Shown here in pieces: positions 1-4,347 of a stretch of 64,000 bases of DNA. The first letter of the stretch is position 1. Every line of letters starts with the position of its first letter. A program made the translations under genes and the position numbers. Below the pieces are notes generated by a model. That model was not told the DNA's origin and made no database searches. It saw only the letters and a program-made list of their open reading frames with translations. Origin of the DNA: a virus. The stretch lies in the IMG/VR virus record IMGVR_UViG_3300042691_026427, positions 1 to 64,000 of that record; one strand, written 5' to 3'.

Positions 1-84
1 TGCCATCCAGGACCATACGGGGGTCTAGGATGACACTAGAGTTTACCTCGTTTCATGTCATTACCTCTTTGTGTTTAAGTTTTT

Positions 85-113
85 ATTATACAACCTTTTG
101 CAGTAGTTGTCAA
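85..113 (-). promoter_or_regulatory. sigma70-type promoter reading out of the window's left end
   Basis: On the minus strand a perfect TTGACA (108-113) is separated by 17 nt from a perfect TATAAT (85-90). It lies just downstream of the last tRNA of the array and points to whatever lies left of position 75. Only a very short frame is visible there, starting near an AAGAGGT ribosome-binding-like site, so the gene it serves is outside the window. Confidence 0.85.
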
Positions 114-121
114 CTGTTTTT

Positions 122-196
122 TGGTACCGGATGCGAGATTCGAACTTGCGACCAACGCCTTATCAAGGCGCTGCTCTACCACTGAGCTAACCCGGT
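122..196 (-). tRNA. tRNA-Ile (GAU)
   Basis: Complete cloverleaf with acceptor ACCGGGT/ATCCGGT, D arm GCTC..GAGC, anticodon loop TTGATAA (GAT), T loop TTCGAAT and encoded CCA. A second, divergent tRNA-Ile(GAU) lies at 2632-2705. Confidence 0.93.
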
Positions 197-205
197 ATTC
201 AATCT

Positions 206-280
206 TGGCGCCCACATATGGAATCGAACCACAATCCCCGGTTTCGTAGACCAGTGTATTATCCATTATACTATGCGGGC
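206..280 (-). tRNA. tRNA-Arg (ACG)
   Basis: Acceptor GCCCGCA/TGTGGGC, anticodon stem CTGGT/ACCGG with loop CTACGAA (ACG), discriminator G and encoded CCA. Confidence 0.92.
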
Positions 281-287
281 AAAATCT

Positions 288-362
288 TGGTGGAAGCCGA
301 GGGAATCGAACCCTTCTAGTCAGCAACCTTGCAAGGGTTACCCGTAGCCCACTACTGCTCCC
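288..362 (-). tRNA. tRNA-Ala (UGC)
   Basis: Anticodon loop CTTGCAA (TGC) on a TAACC/GGTTG stem, T arm AGGGTTCGATTCCCT and encoded ACCA end. The acceptor GGGAGC/GGCTTCC contains a G-T pair and a mismatch at its base. A second tRNA-Ala(UGC) lies at 3245-3319. Confidence 0.85.
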
Positions 363-369
363 AATTAAG

Positions 370-463
370 AAACACACTACATCCAGCGAACCCATCTGCT
401 GGCTTAGTTATTAATCGCTACAGGATAACCGGAATCCTTCGCTGAGGCGTCAGTAATGTGTTT
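370..463 (-). ncRNA. structured element with an 11-bp closing stem inside the tRNA array
   Basis: The ends AAACACATTAC and GTAGTGTGTTT (minus strand) pair over 11 bp with one G-T. Inside are AGGAT-TCCGGTT-ATCCT (5 bp, 7-nt loop, anticodon-arm-like) and CCAGC-AGATGGGTTC-GCTGG (containing a T-loop-like GGTTC). It is not a normal tRNA: the pseudo-anticodon loop lacks U33 and no D arm is visible. Function unknown. Confidence 0.5.
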
Positions 464-469
464 GTTAAT

Positions 470-548
470 TGGCTCCGTGTGTGAGGATCGAACTCACCTA
501 ATCACTGATTAACAGTCAGGTCCTTGCACCATGCTTGGATTTCACGGA
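470..548 (-). tRNA. tRNA-Asn (GUU)
   Basis: Acceptor TCCGTGA/ACACGGA, anticodon loop CTGTTAA (GTT), T arm GTGAG-TTCGATC-CTCAC, discriminator G and encoded CCA. A second tRNA-Asn(GUU) lies at 2462-2536. Confidence 0.9.
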
Positions 549-557
549 ATAGAAAAT

Positions 558-633
558 TGGCGCCACAGACGGGAATCGAACCCGCCTAAATCGGATAGAC
601 AATCCGGTGCCCTACCCAGAGGACTACTGTGGC
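558..633 (-). tRNA. tRNA-Asp (GUC), variant
   Basis: Acceptor GCCACAG/CTGTGGC, anticodon arm CGGA-TTGTCTA-TCCG (GTC), T arm GCGGG-TTCGATT-CCCGT, encoded GCCA. The position after the anticodon is T rather than the usual purine, and the outer anticodon pair is C-A. It is less canonical than the neighbouring Asp tRNA. Confidence 0.8.
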
Positions 634-641
634 ATTAAACT

Positions 642-717
642 TGGCGCCCCGTAGGGGTTTCGATCCCCTTACCTCAGCAGTGACAGTGCTGTGCTCTCCC
701 GATTGAGCTAACGGAGC
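642..717 (-). tRNA. tRNA-Asp (GUC)
   Basis: Acceptor GCTCCGT/ACGGGGC, anticodon stem CAGCA/TGCTG with the standard Asp loop CTGTCAC, discriminator G and encoded CCA. Confidence 0.92.
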
Positions 718-778
718 ATGAATTACGAGCTTGTAGACTAAACTACAATTTACCGGTTTCTAGACGAACTCATAAACT

Positions 779-865
779 TGGTGGAGACAACTGGAGTCGA
801 ACCAGTAGTGCCTTTCGGGCGGAAGATTTACAGTCTCCTGGGGTTACCAATTTTCCTACATCTCC
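779..865 (-). tRNA. tRNA-Tyr (GUA), class II
   Basis: Acceptor GGAGATG/TGTCTCC, anticodon stem GGAGA/TCTTC with loop CTGTAAA (GTA), a long variable arm GCCC-GAAA-GGC, T arm ACTGG/CCAGT and encoded ACCA. Confidence 0.93.
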
Positions 866-867
866 AA

Positions 868-945
868 ATGAAACATGCTAAAAGGGATCTAGTCCACCAT
901 TGGCACTAAGTGCAGGGGGCAGGCTAAAAGGGATCTAACACATTT
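868..945 (-). ncRNA. hairpin region with a 15-nt direct repeat
   Basis: Two identical 15-nt copies (GCTAAAAGGGATCTA on the plus strand, 877-891 and 923-937) flank a GCAC-TTA-GTGC hairpin. Outer ATGAAA/TTTCAT ends can pair. No tRNA fold and no ORF is seen. It may be a structured spacer or a small RNA displaying the same motif twice. Confidence 0.35.
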
Positions 946-953
946 CATAAACT

Positions 954-1028
954 TGGTACTCCGAACGGGTATCGATCCCGCTTCTCCAACTTGAAAGGCT
1001 GGTGTCCTAGCCACTAGACGACCGGAGT
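954..1028 (-). tRNA. tRNA-Glu (UUC)
   Basis: Acceptor ACTCCGG/TCGGAGT-type pairing, anticodon stem CCAGC/GTTGG with loop CTTTCAA (TTC), T arm GCGGG..CCCGT, encoded ACCA. Confidence 0.92.
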
Positions 1029-1032
1029 AAAA

Positions 1033-1155
1033 TTCTTATACAACTGCACACTCACAGGAGTCGAACCTGCCTACCCAGGACTTGCCCGAGCTGTAATCCG
1101 CTACATTAGCGTGGCCTACGCCTTTATGTGCATGTGTATAAGAACTTCTTATACA
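1033..1155 (-). ncRNA. tRNA-like element with extended acceptor stem and alternative pairing strand
   Basis: A T arm GCAGG-TTCGACT-CCTGT and an acceptor TGCACAT/GTGTGCA are tRNA-like, but no anticodon arm can be formed and no CCA is encoded. The acceptor continues into an outer stem TTCTTATACA/TGTATAAGAA (plus-strand 1033-1042 with 1135-1144). The same TTCTTATACA occurs again at 1146-1155, so 1135-1144 can pair with either copy. This could be a degenerate tRNA or a switchable leader just downstream of the promoter at 1198-1226. Confidence 0.45.
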
Positions 1156-1197
1156 ATAAATTTTTAAAGAACAGTGTTAATTTCTTAACATGTGTAT

Positions 1198-1226
1198 ATT
1201 GTAACATGGTTTTGCCACTTTGTCAA
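1198..1226 (-). promoter_or_regulatory. sigma70-type promoter inside the tRNA array
   Basis: Minus-strand TTGACA (1221-1226), 17-nt spacer, TACAAT (1198-1203). It drives the tRNA genes at 122-1028, with the alternative-pairing element at 1033-1155 in its leader. Confidence 0.87.
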
Positions 1227-1268
1227 TAGTCTTTGCAACTATTTTTTGTTGTATTTTTACAACAATTT

Positions 1269-1353
1269 TGGTGCCTTTGACTGGACTCGAACCAGCACGC
1301 CTTTCGGCACAGCGACCTCAACGCTGCGTGTCTACCAATTCCACCACAAAGGC
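1269..1353 (-). tRNA. tRNA-Leu (GAG), class II
   Basis: Acceptor GCCTTTG/CAAAGGC, anticodon stem CAGCG/CGCTG with loop TTGAGGT (GAG), long variable arm GCC-GAAA-GGC, T arm CTGG-TTCGAGT-CCAG and encoded ACCA. Confidence 0.92.
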
Positions 1354-1363
1354 TTTTTATATT

Positions 1364-1440
1364 TGGTACCCCGTGTCTGATTCGAACAGACAACCAACTC
1401 CTTTTGAGAGAATCCGCACTACCAATTAGCGTAACGGGGC
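1364..1440 (-). tRNA. tRNA with anticodon CAA (Leu codon) but short variable loop
   Basis: Acceptor GCCCCGT/ACGGGGT, anticodon stem ATTCT/GGAGT with loop CTCAAAA (CAA), T arm GTCTG-TTCGAAT-CAGAC, encoded ACCA. The variable loop is only five bases (TGGTT), whereas bacterial tRNA-Leu normally has a long variable arm. Either the charging identity is unusual or the anticodon assignment is off by one. Confidence 0.75.
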
Positions 1441-1449
1441 ATTTAATTT

Positions 1450-1527
1450 TGGTGCGGTGAACGGGATTCGAACCCGTACTGTACAGATTTTAAGTCTGTT
1501 GCCTCCTACCTATTGCGCTACCACCGC
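1450..1527 (-). tRNA. tRNA with anticodon UAA (Leu codon) but short variable loop
   Basis: Acceptor GCGGTGG/TCACCGC, anticodon stem ACAGA/TCTGT with canonical loop CTTAAAA (TAA), T arm ACGGG-TTCGAAT-CCCGT, encoded ACCA. As with its neighbour, the variable loop is class I (ACAGT) although UUA is a leucine codon. Confidence 0.85.
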
Positions 1528-1537
1528 GATGTAAAAC

Positions 1538-1650
1538 AGGATACCTTTTTCGATGGCGTGTAAGCCATTGCTCTACCATTGAGCGATCTACGCAAAAGCG
1601 TGGAGTTGGAATCGAACCAACGTGTCGTTAGACATTGCTGTATGTATCCT
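1538..1650 (-). ncRNA. Y-RNA-like element (a) with a circularly permuted tRNA-like domain
   Basis: On the minus strand: closing stem AGGATAC/GTATCCT, then ATA-CAGCAA. The enclosed tRNA-like parts come in permuted order: T arm GTTGG-TTCGATT-CCAAC (1605-1621); acceptor halves TCCACGC and GCGTAGA joined by a TTTT tetraloop (1587-1604); D arm GCTC-AATGGTA-GAGC (1570-1584); and ATGGC-TTACAC-GCCAT (1553-1568, a 6-nt loop). The acceptor has no free 3' end, so as transcribed it cannot be aminoacylated. This permuted, capped layout is that reported for YrlA-type bacterial Y RNAs. The same closing stem and CAGCAA occur in five other elements in this window. Confidence 0.72.
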
Positions 1651-1658
1651 AAAACTTG

Positions 1659-1734
1659 TGGTGCCATAGACTGGACTCGAACCAGTAACACACGAATTTT
1701 CAGTCCGCTGCTCTACCATTGGAGCTACTATGAC
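1659..1734 (-). tRNA. tRNA-Phe (GAA)
   Basis: Acceptor GTCATAG/CTATGGC, anticodon stem GCGGA/TTCGT with loop CTGAAAA (GAA), T arm ACTGG..CCAGT and encoded ACCA. Confidence 0.92.
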
Positions 1735-1746
1735 ATAAACTTATTA

Positions 1747-1819
1747 GGGGTGACTATCGGGATTTGAACCCGAACTACCAGAGTCACAGTCTAGGTTGCT
1801 ACCATTACAACATAGCCAC
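1747..1819 (-). tRNA. tRNA-His (GUG) inside a 9-bp outer stem
   Basis: Acceptor GTGGCTA/TAGTCAC, anticodon stem CTAGA/TCTGG with loop CTGTGAC (GTG), T arm CGGG-TTCAAAT-CCCG and discriminator C, typical of His. CCA is not encoded. The ends extend, past one mismatch, into a perfect 9-bp stem CTTATTAGG/CCTAATAAG (1821-1829 with 1740-1748), unlike every other tRNA here. The -1 base is T, not the G expected for His. Confidence 0.88.
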
Positions 1820-1837
1820 ACCTAATAAGTCTAAAAT

Positions 1838-1911
1838 TGGCAGGGGTAGTAGGGATCGAACCTACACTCTCAGAGTCAAAGTCTGATATGCTACCATTAC
1901 ATAATACCCCA
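1838..1911 (-). tRNA. tRNA-Gln (UUG)
   Basis: TGGGGTA/TACCCCT acceptor (1-72 mismatch, as weak first pairs are usual in tRNA-Gln), anticodon stem TCAGA/TCTGA with loop CTTTGAC (TTG), discriminator G and encoded CCA. Confidence 0.91.
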
Positions 1912-1921
1912 ACAAAATAAC

Positions 1922-1976
1922 AGGATGCTTATTTTTCAATTAAAAGTTGAATTTTAAAAATTGCTGAACGCATCCT
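1922..1976 (-). ncRNA. Y-RNA-like element (b), short form
   Basis: Minus-strand closing stem AGGATGC/GCATCCT followed by GTT-CAGCAA and the flank CCTGTT. It encloses one hairpin, TTCAA-CTTTTAA-TTGAA. The stem differs from element (a) by a compensated A-T to G-C change. Confidence 0.6.
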
Positions 1977-1981
1977 AAAAC

Positions 1982-2057
1982 TGGTACATCGTGTAGGGAT
2001 TGAACCTACGACCTACGCCGTGTAAAGACGCCGCTACTACCGCTGAGCTAACGATGC
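1982..2057 (-). tRNA. tRNA-Val (UAC)
   Basis: Acceptor GCATCGT/ACGATGT, anticodon stem GCGTC/GGCGT with loop TTTACAC (TAC), T arm GTAGG-TTCAATC-CCTAC, encoded ACCA. Confidence 0.9.
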
Positions 2058-2063
2058 ATAAAT

Positions 2064-2139
2064 TGGTCTCCGTACTAGGATTCGAACCTAGACCTTACCG
2101 CCCCAAACGGCAAGTGCAACCTGATAACACTTTACAGAG
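2064..2139 (-). tRNA. tRNA-Pro (UGG)
   Basis: Acceptor CTCTGTA/TACGGAG, anticodon stem TGCCG/CGGTA with loop TTTGGGG (TGG), T arm CTAGG-TTCGAAT-CCTAG, encoded ACCA. Confidence 0.92.
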
Positions 2140-2146
2140 ATGAAAT

Positions 2147-2220
2147 TGGCGTACCTCCAAGGACTCGAACCTTGACTGACGGTTTTGGAGACCGCGATGC
2201 TGCCATTACACTAGAGATAC
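2147..2220 (-). tRNA. tRNA-Trp (CCA)
   Basis: Acceptor GTATCTC/GAGGTAC, anticodon stem GCGGT/ACCGT with loop CTCCAAA (CCA), discriminator G and encoded CCA. Confidence 0.92.
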
Positions 2221-2230
2221 ATTATTAAAC

Positions 2231-2283
2231 AGGCTTCGCTTTTTTTCATTTACAGTGAAATTTAAATTTGCTGAAAGAAGCCT
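2231..2283 (-). ncRNA. Y-RNA-like element (c), short form
   Basis: Minus-strand closing stem AGGCTTC/GAAGCCT followed by TTT-CAGCAA, with a single internal hairpin TTTCA-CTGTAAA-TGAAA and the 3' flank CCTGTT. The stem sequence is quite different from (a), (b) and (d) but still fully paired. Confidence 0.6.
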
Positions 2284-2289
2284 AAAACT

Positions 2290-2375
2290 TGGAGGATAGA
2301 ATCAGAATCGAACTGATACCCATTTCTGAGTAGATCGGTTTAGCAAACCAACTTGTGCCCAGCACACTACTATCC
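2290..2375 (-). tRNA. tRNA-Ser (GCU), class II
   Basis: Acceptor GGATAGT/TCTATCC, anticodon stem TTGGT/ACCGA with loop TTGCTAA (GCT), long variable region, T arm ATCAG-TTCGATT-CTGAT and encoded CCA with a T discriminator. Confidence 0.88.
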
Positions 2376-2382
2376 ATAAAAT

Positions 2383-2456
2383 TGGTGCCCCATGACAGAA
2401 TCGAACTGCCGTAACCTGATTACAAAACAGGTGTAATACCATTATACTAATAGGGC
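2383..2456 (-). tRNA. tRNA-Thr (UGU)
   Basis: Acceptor GCCCTAT/ATGGGGC, anticodon region CCTGT-TTTGTAA-TCAGG (TGT; inner stem pair mismatched), T arm GGCAG-TTCGATT-CTGTC, encoded ACCA. Confidence 0.86.
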
Positions 2457-2461
2457 AAAAT

Positions 2462-2536
2462 TGGCTCCTCAGACTGGGATCGAACCAATGACCGATCGGT
2501 TAACAGCCGATTGCTCTACCGCTGAGCTACTGAGGA
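2462..2536 (-). tRNA. tRNA-Asn (GUU), second copy
   Basis: Acceptor TCCTCAG/CTGAGGA, anticodon stem ATCGG/CCGAT with loop CTGTTAA (GTT), encoded GCCA. The body differs clearly from the Asn tRNA at 470-548. Confidence 0.92.
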
Positions 2537-2544
2537 ATAAAACT

Positions 2545-2622
2545 TGGAGTAGCGGGTGAGATTTGAACTCACGGTTTTACGGATTTGCAATCCATTGCAT
2601 TGGGCCTCTCTGCCACCGCTAC
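2545..2622 (-). tRNA. tRNA-Cys (GCA)
   Basis: Acceptor GTAGCGG/CCGCTAC, anticodon stem ATGGA/TCCGT with loop TTGCAAA (GCA), discriminator T as expected for Cys, encoded CCA. Confidence 0.91.
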
Positions 2623-2631
2623 ATAAAAACT

Positions 2632-2705
2632 TGGTAGCCAGTCCACGAATTGAACGTGAAATTTCCGCTTATCAGGCGAATGTTATTCCATTTAACTAAC
2701 CGGCC
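2632..2705 (-). tRNA. tRNA-Ile (GAU), second copy
   Basis: Acceptor GGCCGGT/ACTGGCT with G-T pairs, anticodon stem TTCGC/GCGGA with loop CTGATAA (GAT), T arm CACG-TTCAATT-CGTG, encoded ACCA. It is divergent from the Ile tRNA at 122-196. Confidence 0.87.
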
Positions 2706-2714
2706 AGTTATTTC

Positions 2715-3116
2715 TTACCACTCTGCGTATTCACTTATCATACGAGAGTTTGTATCTTGTCTTTTAGTAGATTCTACACAACGAAGTTTAACTTCTTTCA
2801 CATCACATATTGCTGTAATAGGAATAAGATATACTTTATCTAATTCGTTTACATAAACTGCTAAACAATCAATGTTACTTTCGTTGTAAGAAACTCTATT
2901 AGTGAATGTGTTTTGCGATAGTTTGATTGTAACTACACCGTTACTTTCCAACGATCTAAACTTAACTTGAACTCTTAAAAGTGTCCCATCATGTTTATCT
3001 AACACATAATCATAAGGACAACCTTGAGGCATCTTGCCAGTCCAGTACCCTCGTTTAGCAGAAGCAAGCACAAATGCTGCTTCTCCTATTTCACCTTTTT
3101 CATTTGATATACTCAT
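2715..3116 (-). CDS. PD-(D/E)XK endonuclease-like protein in the tRNA array
   Basis: A 133-residue protein starting at MSISNEKGE. This ATG is chosen because AGGAG lies 7 nt upstream; the longer frame would run into a structured RNA. D36 in a PYDYVLD context and Q50-V-K52 in LLRVQVKF match the D...QxK catalytic layout of the I-Ssp6803I-like homing endonuclease family, followed by a YLIP-type strand near residue 105. I-Ssp6803I itself is encoded in a tRNA group I intron, so a lone copy among tRNA genes fits a free-standing homing endonuclease. No intron is visible around it. Inference is from motif only. Confidence 0.68.
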   Translation of the reverse strand: MSISNEKGEIGEAAFVLASAKRGYWTGKMPQGCPYDYVLDKHDGTLLRVQVKFRSLESNGVVTIKLSQNTFTNRVSYNESNIDCLAVYVNELDKVYLIPITAICDVKEVKLRCVESTKRQDTNSRMISEYAEW

Positions 3117-3173
3117 AGTGTTTCTCCTATGAGTAGTTATAACACTCGCCAGGAAAGCGGGCGATAATAAAAC

Positions 3174-3237
3174 AGGATACTTTGTGTCGCTAGACAACCA
3201 AAAAGTTTAGCTAATTTGAATTTGCAGAACGTATCCT
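3174..3237 (-). ncRNA. Y-RNA-like element (d), short form
   Basis: Minus-strand closing stem AGGATAC/GTATCCT, GTT-CTGCAA (one base different from the other copies) and 3' flank CCTGTT. It lies immediately upstream of the endonuclease-like gene and probably in its leader. Confidence 0.58.
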
Positions 3238-3244
3238 AAAACTA

Positions 3245-3319
3245 TGGTGGACCGTCGGGGGATCGAACCCCGACCTGAGACGTGCAAAGCCCCCGTGCTC
3301 CCATTATCACTAACAGCCC
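3245..3319 (-). tRNA. tRNA-Ala (UGC), second copy
   Basis: Acceptor GGGCTGT/ACGGTCC, anticodon stem GGGGC/GTCTC with loop TTTGCAC (TGC), T arm TCGGGG-TTCGATC-CCCCGA, encoded ACCA. Confidence 0.87.
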
Positions 3320-3324
3320 ATAAT

Positions 3325-3411
3325 TGGTGGAGTGTGATGGAATCGAACCACTTGGCGCCACCCTACTTGTTAGGCCTACCGGGTTACAGCCGGCAATAGG
3401 GAACACACTCC
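3325..3411 (-). tRNA. tRNA-Tyr (GUA), class II, second copy
   Basis: Acceptor GGAGTGT/ACACTCC, anticodon stem GCCGG/CCGGT with loop CTGTAAC (GTA), long variable arm and encoded ACCA. Only the outer acceptor resembles the Tyr tRNA at 779-865. Confidence 0.88.
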
Positions 3412-3440
3412 AATTTGTTAACACTCTCTTGTGAAAGTGC

Positions 3441-3513
3441 TTATTAAAACAAACTGTTACGCTATGCGTCCTGTTCTGAGTCAGAGTCAGCAGGTACCAA
3501 TTTGCTTTAATAA
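3441..3513 (-). ncRNA. hairpin-rich element closed by an 8-bp stem
   Basis: TTATTAAA/TTTAATAA closes a region with ACGC-ATA-GCGT and CCTG...CAGG hairpins. It resembles the element at 370-463 in style but not in sequence. From here to about 3625 no gene is seen, but CCCG-CGAC...GTCG-CGGG pairing suggests further structured RNA. Confidence 0.4.
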
Positions 3514-3625
3514 CTAGTATTTTTTTATCTACAAGAAGATAAGCCATCCACTAGTCCGCCCGTTTACGACATGTTTTAAGTGCGTCGCCCGGGCCTCGTT
3601 CCCGTACTTTATTACACTTTGCGTC

Positions 3626-3787
3626 CTACAACTGCTCTTGAGCAATCTCACGCTTTCTAACGGCTTTGCTGTACACTTGGGCACGTTCCATCTTTTCTAA
3701 GATCATCTTACGAAGATCTTCTTTGGATAGAGTATACTTTTGTGTAAACTCAGCTTCTCGTTGTTTCTTTTTATCTGTTTCTATCAT
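3626..3787 (-). CDS. small basic hypothetical protein (53 aa)
   Basis: An open frame of 53 codons reading MIETDKKKQREAEF and ending REIAQEQL. It is rich in Lys, Arg and Glu and predicted almost wholly helical. The start follows a weak ACGGA. It lies downstream of the terminator-like hairpin at 3800-3830. No family is recognised. The coherent charged helix and clean ends support a real gene. Confidence 0.5.
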   Translation of the reverse strand: MIETDKKKQREAEFTQKYTLSKEDLRKMILEKMERAQVYSKAVRKREIAQEQL

Positions 3788-3799
3788 TTTTCCGTTCTA

Positions 3800-3830
3800 A
3801 AAACAAAAAACCCCAGGGTTTTTAATCCTA
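3800..3830 (-). terminator. rho-independent terminator
   Basis: AAAAACCC paired with GGGTTTTT, with a T run on the minus strand (and a shorter one on the plus strand), directly after the 49-codon gene at 3862-4011. Promoter read-through would be needed to reach the tRNA array. Confidence 0.65.
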
Positions 3831-3861
3831 GGGTCCTTTGGAGTTGTTGTGTACTTTTGTG

Positions 3862-4011
3862 TTACACTACGGTCTCCTGGGACCCCGGGTAAATCTCTGG
3901 TGTGCGATCATATGACAGACTACCACACTCGATAGATAACCAATTGGAGGCTATGACGCCTGCCTGTTTGGGCATCGTATTAAATTGTTGATGTCTGTTA
4001 AACGATTGCAT
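3862..4011 (-). CDS. small hypothetical protein (49 aa)
   Basis: An open frame of 49 codons starting MQSFNRHQQF and ending GSQETVV. It is the first frame downstream of three tandem consensus promoters and is followed by a terminator, so it is probably a strongly expressed early gene. No clear Shine-Dalgarno site precedes it and no family is recognised. Confidence 0.5.
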   Translation of the reverse strand: MQSFNRHQQFNTMPKQAGVIASNWLSIECGSLSYDRTPEIYPGSQETVV

Positions 4012-4070
4012 TTTGTTTTCTTTTAAAAACCTTTGTTTACATAGATAGCACCATTGCTGCCTATGTGTTA

Positions 4071-4099
4071 ATTATACATTTATTTAGTCTCGTTGTCAA
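4071..4099 (-). promoter_or_regulatory. tandem sigma70-type promoter A
   Basis: TTGACA (4094-4099), 17 nt, TATAAT (4071-4076) on the minus strand: exact consensus at both hexamers. Confidence 0.92.
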
Positions 4100-4154
4100 C
4101 CACTATTTGTCTTTTTGAACAAAAAGTTTTTAACAACTTTCCTAACTTGTCTCT

Positions 4155-4183
4155 ATTGTACAGTTATTTAGTCTCGGTGTCAA
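4155..4183 (-). promoter_or_regulatory. tandem sigma70-type promoter B
   Basis: TTGACA (4178-4183), 17 nt, TACAAT (4155-4160). The spacer shares CGAGACTAAATAA with promoter A, and both are followed by AACTTTTTGTTC-type or AGTTA-type sequence, showing an ancestral duplication. Confidence 0.9.
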
Positions 4184-4247
4184 CCTTTTTTTATTCTGTT
4201 GAACAAAAAGTTTTTTGTTAACTGCGAAACTTCCAAACCATGTGTCT

Positions 4248-4276
4248 ATTGTATGATCATTCATCTTCTTTGTCAA
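4248..4276 (-). promoter_or_regulatory. tandem sigma70-type promoter C
   Basis: TTGACA (4271-4276), 17 nt, TACAAT (4248-4253). Together with A and B this 200-bp block forms a triple promoter for the minus-strand small gene and, by read-through, the tRNA array. The stretch 4012-4347 holds no gene otherwise. Confidence 0.9.
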
Positions 4277-4347
4277 CCACTATTTTACGCTGTCACAAAA
4301 AGTAGTTAGCACAGTAGAGTAAATTAAATACTACTATTACTTATATT

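Noticed and set aside
75-395. 106-codon open frame across the first tRNAs
   Set aside because: It overlaps three tRNA genes and a structured element; no ribosome-binding site and no plausible protein features.
1364-1440. Suppressor (UCA) tRNA reading of the anticodon loop
   Set aside because: Shifting the loop by one to give TCA breaks the anticodon stem; CAA is the only register with five pairs.
3626-4011. The two small frames as leader peptides of the tRNA array
   Set aside because: They are separated from the array by a terminator-like hairpin and show no codon runs typical of attenuators; kept as ordinary small genes at moderate confidence.
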